From: Candidatus Omnitrophota bacterium
Lineage (GTDB): Bacteria > Omnitrophota > 4484-213
Direction of reading: 5' to 3'
Length of the DNA: 6,919 nt
NCBI GenBank assembly: GCA_030639955.1
Contig: DAOWKH010000043.1
Location: 1 to 6,919 of the forward strand
The notes beneath the pieces are model-generated. The model was given only the letters and a program-made list of their open reading frames with translations. It ran no database searches and was not told the origin of the DNA. A program made the position numbers and the translations under genes. Of the stretch, positions 1 to 5,203 are shown piece by piece. The stretch's first letter is position 1, and each line of letters opens with the position of its first letter.

Positions 1-1173
1 GCTGATGCCCATCTCTGCGCCCATTCCAAATTGCTCGCCGTCAGTAAAACGGGTGGAGGCATTCCAGTAGACACAGGCAGAATCTATCTTCTTGAAAAAC
101 TCATCAGCTCTCTCTTTATCCTCGCTAACAATGGCATCTGAATGTTTTGTGCCATATCTATTGATATGCTCAATCGCTTCTTCTAAATTTCGAACAATCT
201 TTATAGAGATAATCAGATCTAAATACTCGCTCTGCCAGTCCTTTTCGTCTGTTTGTTTTATCTTTAACTTGCTTATTGAATCCAATATTTGCTGCGTCTT
301 TTCACAGCCCCGAACCTCTACGCCTGCTTCTTGAAATCTCTTTACCATAAAGGGCAAAAAACGCACAGCGATGTCACCCTGCACAAGCAAGGTCTCCATT
401 GCATTACAGGTAGCCGGCTTTTGAACCTTTGCATTATAGCATATCTCTTCAGCCATATTCAAATCGGCATCTTCATCGACATAGATATGGCAGATTCCTT
501 TATAATGCTTGATTACCGGAATCCTGGATTTTTCTACTACCTTCTTTATCAGTGATTCTCCACCACGGGGGATAACTAAATCAATATAATCATTCAAACC
601 AAGCAGAATATCCACTGCCTCGCGCGCGCGAGTCGGGATTAGATTAATTGCCCCTTTGGGCAGATAATCCTTTGCCGCTTCGGTTAATATACTGGCAATT
701 GCCATATTTGAATTGAGTGATTCCTTGCCCCCTTTTAGAATTACCGCATTCCCTGATTTTAGACAAAGCGCAGCACAATCAGAGGTAACATCGGGGCGGG
801 ATTCATAGATGATGGCAATCACGCCGATAGGAACACGCACCTTCTTAATATTTAAATCCTGCATTCCCTGCCATTGCTTTATTATCTCGCCAATAGGGTC
901 ATCCAATCGGCTGACCTTCTCGATATGCTCGGCGAGCTTCAAAACGCCCTGTTCATCTAAAATCAGGCGCTGGATAAAAGCCGAACTCTGCCCTTTGGCT
1001 AACTTTAAATCCTCTTTATTAGCCCTGATAATCTCCTCTTTTCTTTCTCTGACTGCCTTAGCCATCGCCAAAAGGGCTTTATTCTTGGTCTCTGTTGACA
1101 GATTAGCCAAGGTCTCAGCCGCTTTCTTCGCCTGCTGGGCAATACAAATTATCTCGGTGGATAACCTCTTCAT
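1..1173 (-). CDS. proA: Gamma-glutamyl phosphate reductase, 3' end cut by window edge
   Basis: ProA makes the second step of proline synthesis: NADPH-dependent reduction of gamma-glutamyl phosphate to glutamate-5-semialdehyde in the cytoplasm. I translated the minus strand from the ATG at 1173-1171; 391 codons run without a stop to base 1. Family landmarks are visible: 'YESRPDVTSDCAALCLKSGNAVILKGGKE'-type cofactor region (about residues 123-151, partly quoted: PDVTSDCAALC), 'DLVIPRGG' near 198-205, the nucleophile Cys256 in the 'NAKVQKPATCNAMET' context, and 'FGMGAEMGIS' at the cut end. The usual length is about 415-420 aa, so some 25-30 residues are missing to the left. The start overlaps the end of proB by 59 nt, with AAGGA just upstream; it gives the expected N-terminal helix 'AQQAKKAAETLANLSTE'. 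Co-transcription with proB is inferred from the overlap. Confidence 0.96.
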   Translation of the reverse strand, partial: MKRLSTEIICIAQQAKKAAETLANLSTETKNKALLAMAKAVRERKEEIIRANKEDLKLAKGQSSAFIQRLILDEQGVLKLAEHIEKVSRLDDPIGEIIKQWQGMQDLNIKKVRVPIGVIAIIYESRPDVTSDCAALCLKSGNAVILKGGKESLNSNMAIASILTEAAKDYLPKGAINLIPTRAREAVDILLGLNDYIDLVIPRGGESLIKKVVEKSRIPVIKHYKGICHIYVDEDADLNMAEEICYNAKVQKPATCNAMETLLVQGDIAVRFLPFMVKRFQEAGVEVRGCEKTQQILDSISKLKIKQTDEKDWQSEYLDLIISIKIVRNLEEAIEHINRYGTKHSDAIVSEDKERADEFFKKIDSACVYWNASTRFTDGEQFGMGAEMGIS

Positions 1174-2254
1174 AGTCCTTATACCCCAATTCTGCTTCGA
1201 TTTGATTACTCTGCAATCCTTTTATCTGTTCAATCTCCTGGCTGGAATAATGGACCAAACCCCGTCCCAATTCCTTTTTATCCTTGTCCAATATCCGCAC
1301 GATATCTCCGATTTTAAATTTTCCATATATGCCGATAATCCCTGAACAAAGCAAACTCTTTCCTTTTTTAACCAATGCCTCCTTTGCTCCTTGGTCAATA
1401 ATAACATCTCCGTGCGGCAGAGAGGAAAAAGCAATCCAGCTCTTGCGGGCTTTGAGCCTTTTCTGGCAAGGCAAGAATAAAGTCCCTTTCTGTTCACCTT
1501 TGATTACCTTCTCTATAATTCCTTTTTCTCGTCCCTGCGCAACCACAGTAGGGATACCCCCATTTGCCGCTATCCTCGCCGCCTGAATCTTGGAAACCAT
1601 CCCTCCCTTGGTTAAATCACCTTTTTCTTTGAAAGCCATTTTTTCGATTGTCGGGGTAATCTTCTCCACCACTGAAATTATCTCATTTTGGCCTGCCCGC
1701 CGAAGCCTTGGCGCAGGCGGGGAAGACCGCAGGCCGCCGACATCAGAAAGGATAAGCAAAAGGTCGGCACTGATCAGATTGGCTACTAAACTCGCCAATT
1801 GGTCGTTATCGCCAAATTTTATCTCCTCTACAGAGACGCTGTCGTTCTCATTTACAATGGGAACTACATTCCACTGCCAGAGGGTCAATAAACTGTTGCG
1901 CACATTTAGATAGCGTTGACGTTGATTTAAATCTTCGCGGGTAAGTAAAATCTGAGCGGCCAGATTAGGTCTTAAAAATTTGCTATATTTATTCATTAAC
2001 TCATTCTGCCCAATGGCGGCTAAGCCCTGCTGAAGAGGAAGCAAGCGCCGTCTCTTTTTAAAACCCAATATCCCCATTCCGGCTCCAATCGCTCCCGAAC
2101 TTACTAAAATAACTTTAATACCTTTCTTCACTAACCATTTAATCTGATTGCTTATATTTTCAATCTGCTTTTCCTCTAAGCAGCCATCTTTGGTCAAGAC
2201 CTTTGTCCCTACTTTGACTACTATTTTCTTTAGATTAATAAATGTTTTACGCAT
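1115..2254 (-). CDS. proB: Glutamate 5-kinase with C-terminal PUA domain
   Basis: ProB phosphorylates the gamma-carboxylate of glutamate with ATP, the committed and usually proline-inhibited step of proline synthesis. The 379-aa protein has an amino-acid kinase domain followed by a PUA domain. Visible landmarks are 'VVKVGTKVLT' (12-21), 'VSSGAIGAGM' (51-60), 'VNENDSVSVEEIKFGDNDQL' (134-153), 'KGGMVSKIQAA' (216-226), and a PUA domain from about 272 that ends with the family tail 'EEVIHRDNL'. It is about 10 residues longer than E. coli ProB. Part of the extra length is a proline/arginine-rich segment (about 176-190) that follows 'DVGGL' and is encoded by a GC-rich palindromic repeat. Its start overlaps the obg stop by 8 nt, with only a weak AAGG ahead of it, suggesting translational coupling. 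The C-terminal 'YCPAGEESG' beyond the family tail is simply the reading frame overlapping proA. Confidence 0.97.
   Translation of the reverse strand: MRKTFINLKKIVVKVGTKVLTKDGCLEEKQIENISNQIKWLVKKGIKVILVSSGAIGAGMGILGFKKRRRLLPLQQGLAAIGQNELMNKYSKFLRPNLAAQILLTREDLNQRQRYLNVRNSLLTLWQWNVVPIVNENDSVSVEEIKFGDNDQLASLVANLISADLLLILSDVGGLRSSPPAPRLRRAGQNEIISVVEKITPTIEKMAFKEKGDLTKGGMVSKIQAARIAANGGIPTVVAQGREKGIIEKVIKGEQKGTLFLPCQKRLKARKSWIAFSSLPHGDVIIDQGAKEALVKKGKSLLCSGIIGIYGKFKIGDIVRILDKDKKELGRGLVHYSSQEIEQIKGLQSNQIEAELGYKDYEEVIHRDNLYCPAGEESG
1690..1735. repeat. GC-rich palindromic repeat translated inside proB
   Basis: A short segment far richer in G+C than the surrounding gene contains an imperfect hairpin: GCCTGC (1691-1696) pairs with GCAGGC (1713-1718), and an inner GCC (1699-1701) pairs with GGC (1710-1712) after a two-base bulge. 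It is read in frame within proB as residues about 176-190 (SSPPAPRLRRAG), where ordinary ProB sequences have a short loop of the type 'LYxxDPRxxPxA'. The word CCGCCGAAG is shared with the palindrome at 6807-6821, and GCCTGCC recurs at 6911-6917. That it is an inserted mobile or interspersed repeat is inference from composition, palindromy and misfit to the family. Confidence 0.65.
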
Positions 2255-3191
2255 TGCCTTGTAATACCTTCACTAATTTTTCTATCCCTTCTTCCGTTAA
2301 GGCAGAAATAGGATAGACCTTTTTCTTTATTTTTGATTTAAATAAAGGCAGGTTTTCTTTTGCTCCCGGAATGTCTATTTTATTAACCACAATAATTTGC
2401 TTCTTCTTTAGTAAATCTTTATTGTATAACTTTAATTCTTCATTCAGGGAATTAAAAGCAGATAAAGGTTCTTTTTTATTCACTTGCGATAAATCGATTA
2501 GGTGAATAAGAAATTTTGTTCTTTCAATATGGCGCAGGAAAAATGCGCCCAAACCTTTACCCTGGTGGGCATCCTTAATCAAGCCGGGAATCTCGCAGAT
2601 AACAATATCCTTTTTGCCTTTAATTACTCCCAGGACAGGTTTTAAAGTAGTAAAAGGATAATCAGCAATCTTGGGCCTAACATTGGATATTTTAGAAATC
2701 AATGTTGATTTTCCACTATTGGGATAGCCAACTATCCCTATATCGGCGATTAATTTTAACTCTAAGCGCAACTCTCTCTGCTCGCCTGCTCTCCCTTGCT
2801 CAGATGGCTTATTTAGGTTTCCACAACCGCCTTTCCCGCCATAAGCAACAATAACATTGTCCTCTGAGGCGGTTAAATCGCGCAATAAGTAGTTGCTCTG
2901 GGCATCAAATATGGTAGTGCCCAGGGGGACTTTAATTGGACGGTCATCGCCTCTTTTCCCCTGTTTATAACTGCTCCCCCCCTGCTCACCTTTATTGGCA
3001 GAGTAATGTTGCTGATAACGAAAATCAATAAGGGTAGTTAAATTCGGCTCTGTTCGTATAATTACATCTCCACCTTTGCCGCCACTGCCTCCATCAGGCA
3101 CCCTTTTTCCGCGACGGTTCCGGACCCAACTATTACAACCGTCTCCCCCCTTGCCGCCTTGGACATAAATTTTCGCAGTGTCAACGAACAT
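2247..3191 (-). CDS. obg: Obg/CgtA GTPase, short form lacking the C-terminal domain
   Basis: Obg is an essential GTPase that binds the large ribosomal subunit and helps its late assembly, with links to stress control. The 314-aa protein shows the glycine-rich Obg fold first ('[10 protein letters not shown]' near 10-19, '[12 protein letters not shown]' near 32-43, '[10 protein letters not shown]' near 116-125), then the G domain: G1 'GYPNSGKST' (155-163), switch I 'PFTTLKP' (179-185), G3 'EIPGLI' (200-205), G4 'NKID' (270-273), G5 'SAL' (296-298). It ends right after the G domain, so the OCT-type third domain found in Bacillus subtilis Obg is absent. G3 usually reads DxPG; here the first residue is Glu200. 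The ATG lies inside the rpmA 3' end (11-nt overlap) with GAGGG just upstream, so translation is likely coupled. Confidence 0.96.
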   Translation of the reverse strand: MFVDTAKIYVQGGKGGDGCNSWVRNRRGKRVPDGGSGGKGGDVIIRTEPNLTTLIDFRYQQHYSANKGEQGGSSYKQGKRGDDRPIKVPLGTTIFDAQSNYLLRDLTASEDNVIVAYGGKGGCGNLNKPSEQGRAGEQRELRLELKLIADIGIVGYPNSGKSTLISKISNVRPKIADYPFTTLKPVLGVIKGKKDIVICEIPGLIKDAHQGKGLGAFFLRHIERTKFLIHLIDLSQVNKKEPLSAFNSLNEELKLYNKDLLKKKQIIVVNKIDIPGAKENLPLFKSKIKKKVYPISALTEEGIEKLVKVLQGNA

Positions 3192-3417
3192 TCACCCTCT
3201 TTTGTCCTCCAAACTCAACAACACCCGAAGCCAAGGCGAATAAGGTATCATCTCTCCCCCTGCCTACATTAAAACCGGGCTTAAACCTTGTTCCCCGCTG
3301 GCGGACAATTATACTCCCTGCCTGCACAAACTGTCCACCATAGGTCTTAATCCCCAACATTTTTGCTCGGCTATCTCTGCCGTTTTGTGAACTTCCTTGT
3401 CCTTTTTTATGAGCCAT
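3181..3417 (-). CDS. rpmA: 50S ribosomal protein bL27
   Basis: bL27 is a large-subunit protein whose flexible N-terminus reaches toward the peptidyl-transferase centre. The 78-aa product begins directly with '[16 protein letters not shown]' and carries the signature '[15 protein letters not shown]' and '[12 protein letters not shown]', so the assignment is secure. There is no N-terminal extension of the kind cleaved by the Prp protease in Firmicutes. It is slightly shorter than the usual 85 or so residues at the C-terminus. A strong GGAGG (complement of 3423-3427) sits 5 nt before the ATG. In most bacteria rplU (bL21) immediately precedes rpmA; here the upstream gene is dapB and a repeat-filled gap, and no bL21 gene is present in the window. 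Confidence 0.97.
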   Translation of the reverse strand: MAHKKGQGSSQNGRDSRAKMLGIKTYGGQFVQAGSIIVRQRGTRFKPGFNVGRGRDDTLFALASGVVEFGGQKRVNVR

Positions 3418-3448
3418 AGCTTCCTCCTTCGCTCCGTTCAGTCGTCAG

Positions 3449-3575
3449 AAATCCCAAATCCCAATTTCCAAATCCCAATCAAATCCCAATTTTTTAAATC
3501 CCAAACAAGAAATAATAACATTGGGGCTTGGGGTTTAGGGTTTGGTTGGTCATTGGGGTTTGGTCATTGGGGTTT
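3449..3575. repeat. Inverted array of AAATCCC/TTGGGGTTT words between dapB and rpmA
   Basis: The left half (3449-3504) repeats AAATCCCAA-type words about five times on the plus strand. After a 16-nt AT-rich centre, the right half (3521-3575) repeats the reverse-complement style, TTGGGGTTT and TTTGGTCATTGGGG, including a near-exact tandem TGGTCATTGGGGTTT at 3547-3561 and 3562-3576. The two halves could fold into a long imperfect hairpin. This fills nearly all of the gap between dapB and rpmA and contains no believable gene: the 67-codon plus-strand frame across it is low-complexity. Confidence 0.8.
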
Positions 3576-4331
3576 CTCAACTGGCATTCTCGCCAGTTGA
3601 GTATACACTCCTTTCTCTTTACCCGCAATAAACCTCATTACCTCTAATGCCCCCCCGGCAAAGGCATCGCGCGAATGTGCTTTATGTACTAATTCAATTC
3701 TTTCTCCTTCAGTAACAAAAATTACCTTATGCTCGCCAACCACATCTCCGCCTCGCAAAGAGTGAACGCTAATATCATCTATTTTCTTATCCCTTGCTTC
3801 TGCAACTATTTCGGCCAATTTTTTTGCCGTCCCGCTAGGGGCATCCTTTTTGAACTTATGATGAATCTCTATAATCTCTACATCATAATTTTCGTCTAAA
3901 CGCCTCGCGGTTTCTTTTGTCAAATCAAAAAGAAGATTTACCCCTTGACTCATATTCGGAGAGATAAAAACAGGGATATCCTCGCCGGCTTTATCTATCT
4001 CTCCCTTTTGCTGAGGCGTGAAACCGGTAGTGCCGATTACCATCGCCTTCTTATACCTCTTAGCAATCTCAAGATGCTCAAGCGTTGCCTGGGGATTGGT
4101 AAACTCCACAATTACATCGCTTTGCTTAATTATTTCTTCCAAATTATCTTTTAAATAGACGCATAGTTTTTCCTTTCCGATTATTTCACCAATATCTTCG
4201 TTTGATAAAGGATGGCCTTTATTCTCCAATCCACCCACAATCTTTAATTGCTTGTCTTCCCAAGCCAAGGCGGCAATCCTTCGACCCATCTTCCCACAAT
4301 ACCCACTGATAATTATGTTGATATTCTCCAT
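3564..4331 (-). CDS. dapB: 4-hydroxy-tetrahydrodipicolinate reductase
   Basis: DapB reduces 4-hydroxy-tetrahydrodipicolinate with NAD(P)H, on the route to diaminopimelate (peptidoglycan) and lysine. The 255-aa protein shows the nucleotide-binding loop 'GYCGKMG' (10-16), 'VIVEFTNP' (73-80), 'GTTGFT' (100-105), and the family signature 'IHHKFKKDAPSGTA' (156-169). In that signature His157 and Lys161 match the catalytic His159 and Lys163 of the E. coli enzyme. The core is complete through 'GKEKGVY' (237-243). The usual tail of the type 'GLYxMxDVL' is replaced by TQLARMPVEKPQ, encoded by a palindromic repeat. No convincing Shine-Dalgarno precedes the ATG (ATAAAATAAAA), although no better start exists. 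It begins 26 nt after the toxin-like gene, so it may be read from the promoter at 5064-5092 or from an unseen internal one. Confidence 0.96.
   Translation of the reverse strand: MENINIIISGYCGKMGRRIAALAWEDKQLKIVGGLENKGHPLSNEDIGEIIGKEKLCVYLKDNLEEIIKQSDVIVEFTNPQATLEHLEIAKRYKKAMVIGTTGFTPQQKGEIDKAGEDIPVFISPNMSQGVNLLFDLTKETARRLDENYDVEIIEIHHKFKKDAPSGTAKKLAEIVAEARDKKIDDISVHSLRGGDVVGEHKVIFVTEGERIELVHKAHSRDAFAGGALEVMRFIAGKEKGVYTQLARMPVEKPQ
3576..3601. repeat. Perfect 10-bp palindrome at the 3' end of dapB
   Basis: CTCAACTGGC (3576-3585) and GCCAGTTGAG (3592-3601) are exact reverse complements separated by six bases, ATTCTC. On the minus strand this encodes the last residues of DapB (about TQLARMPVEK) and is followed by an in-frame TGA. 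No T-run follows on the transcribed strand, so it is not a standard intrinsic terminator. It directly abuts the G/T-rich inverted array and may be the end of the same inserted element. Confidence 0.8.
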
Positions 4332-4357
4332 TTTTATTTTATGCTGAAAATTTAAAT

Positions 4358-4735
4358 CTATTTTTCGCTTATCTCTTTTATTTTTTGCAAAACAAATTTC
4401 ATAAAATCACGAAATCCAGGGATTATCTCTTTACTAAAAGATGAAGAAACTACTTTATTTTGAGAACCCTGATGAAAATGATAGGGAAAAGTGCTTATAT
4501 TTTTCCAGTTAACATCAGGAAAATTATCATAGCGATAGATTGTTTTGTCAATCTGTTCTCTTTCCCAGTGAAAAGCAAAGCGTCCGGAAATAGTCTGAGA
4601 GAAATAAACATCTATAAAACTTTCATCTACAAGGTAGATGCGTAATTTATTACTGATAATTTCACTAAAAGAAACTATTGAGCTAAATTCAACATCGGCA
4701 ATTTTTTTAATTGAAAGAATCTGTTGAGAAATCAT
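4358..4735 (-). CDS. TumE/DUF6516-like toxin of a toxin-antitoxin pair
   Basis: This 125-aa protein carries the hallmark central block of the TumE/DUF6516 family: an aromatic 'FAFHWE' near 53-58, then 'IYRYDNFPDVNWKNISTFP' near 66-84, then 'YHFHQG' and a C-terminal basic helix 'FMKFVLQKIKEISEK'. Members of this family are typically small soluble toxins encoded beside a small antitoxin; the biochemical target is not something I can read from this sequence. The ATG overlaps the TGA of the upstream gene as ATGA, with AGAGG four bases ahead, so translation is coupled. Family membership comes from motif recall, not a search, so the toxin role is a moderately confident inference. Confidence 0.75.
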   Translation of the reverse strand: MISQQILSIKKIADVEFSSIVSFSEIISNKLRIYLVDESFIDVYFSQTISGRFAFHWEREQIDKTIYRYDNFPDVNWKNISTFPYHFHQGSQNKVVSSSFSKEIIPGFRDFMKFVLQKIKEISEK

Positions 4736-5007
4736 AGAACCTCTTGAAGTAAACCCTCCACCTTTTTCCTTTCTGTTTCTAAATCATCCAGAGCAAAAAA
4801 ATCTTCCCAAGATTTATCTTCGTGAATTTTCCCTTCCTGAATAAGTTTTTCCATCTCAAAAATATCTTTGATATTATGCTTTAGACCAATTTTAAATATT
4901 TCACTTTCTAAATGCCGCAAACGATGCTCCAGATAAATTTTTAAACTCTCTCTTTCTAATTCTTCAGGCATAATGCTTAATTTTGTAGCTATTTCTTTGA
5001 CGGTCAT
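4732..5007 (-). CDS. Putative antitoxin partner, small helical protein
   Basis: This 91-aa, charged, apparently all-helical protein is rich in Glu, Lys and Leu. It begins 'MTVKEIATKLSIMPEEL', followed by a long helix 'LKIYLEHRLRHLESEIFKI' and a conserved-looking end 'SWEDFFALDDLETERKKVEGLL'. Proteins of this shape commonly sit just upstream of TumE/DUF6516-like toxins, and the 4-nt ATGA overlap with the downstream gene supports a toxin-antitoxin pair. I see no clear DNA-binding fold, though the N-terminal segment could be a short helix-turn-helix-like region. A textbook AGGAGG (complement of 5014-5019) lies 6 nt before the ATG, so the first gene of the pair should be translated well, as expected of an antitoxin. 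Confidence 0.7.
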   Translation of the reverse strand: MTVKEIATKLSIMPEELERESLKIYLEHRLRHLESEIFKIGLKHNIKDIFEMEKLIQEGKIHEDKSWEDFFALDDLETERKKVEGLLQEVL

Positions 5008-5013
5008 CTTTTG

Positions 5014-5019
5014 CCTCCT
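5014..5019 (-). promoter_or_regulatory. Strong ribosome binding site of the antitoxin gene
   Basis: AGGAGG on the minus strand stands six bases before the ATG at 5007. It fixes this start and is stronger than the sites of the toxin (AGAGG) and dapB (none visible), which fits antitoxin excess over toxin. Confidence 0.85.
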
Positions 5020-5063
5020 TTTTCAACATCATTCTCTTATAAAAGCTGTTTATATTATGCTTT

Positions 5064-5092
5064 ATCATATACCAATTGAACAAAAAAGTCAA
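5064..5092 (-). promoter_or_regulatory. Sigma70-type promoter for the toxin-antitoxin pair
   Basis: On the minus strand TTGACT (5092-5087) and TATGAT (5069-5064) are separated by exactly 17 bases, each one mismatch from the consensus. The predicted start lies near 5057, about 50 nt before the antitoxin ATG. It sits downstream of the subtilase terminator-like hairpin, so it probably starts a new transcript that may continue into dapB and the rpmA-obg-proBA block. Confidence 0.8.
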
Positions 5093-5110
5093 CCCTGTTA
5101 AATCCCCGAG

Positions 5111-5186
5111 AATGTTCGCTCCTGCCTCGCGGCAAGGCGGGCAAAACGCAAAAATCCCCTCTCTTGGGGTATTTTGCCAAAGTTTA
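5111..5186. repeat. Left arm of the long inverted repeat flanking the subtilase gene
   Basis: Bases 5111-5157 (47) are the exact reverse complement of 6758-6804, and 5170-5186 (17) of 6727-6743. The 12-base stretch between the two blocks differs in sequence and length from the 14-base stretch in the other arm. The outer part contains a GC-rich palindromic core (TGCC TCGC GGCA at 5123-5134) in an otherwise AT-rich setting. Confidence 0.92.
5148..5177 (-). terminator. Possible intrinsic terminator after the subtilase gene
   Basis: In the minus-strand transcript GCAAAAT-A-CCCC-AAGAGA-GGGG-ATTTTTGC forms a hairpin with a CCCC/GGGG core extended by AT pairs, with five U residues in its 3' arm. 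It lies 26 nt past the TAG stop of the subtilase gene. The GC core is short, so termination may be partial. It is made from the inverted-repeat arm; in the other arm the loop region has diverged and lacks the CCCC/GGGG core. Confidence 0.5.
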
Positions 5187-5203
5187 ATTATTTTATTGTT
5201 AAT

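Noticed and set aside
809..1586. Plus-strand open frames of 178 and 100 codons opposite proA and proB
   Set aside because: They are antisense shadows of two clearly recognised genes; they have no ribosome site or recognisable protein motif.
1590..1913. Plus-strand open frame of 107 codons across the GC-rich repeat
   Set aside because: Antisense to proB with no protein-like features.
3449..3575. CRISPR array
   Set aside because: The repeated words are 7-15 bases long, irregular and inverted about a centre, with no uniform spacers.
3397..3600. Plus-strand frame of 67 codons between rpmA and dapB
   Set aside because: Its sequence is the repeat array read as WGLGFGWSLGFGHWGF-type low complexity; not a gene.
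3576..3601. Intrinsic terminator of dapB
   Set aside because: The 10-bp stem is followed on the transcribed strand by AAACCCCAATG, not a T-run, and lies inside the coding frame.
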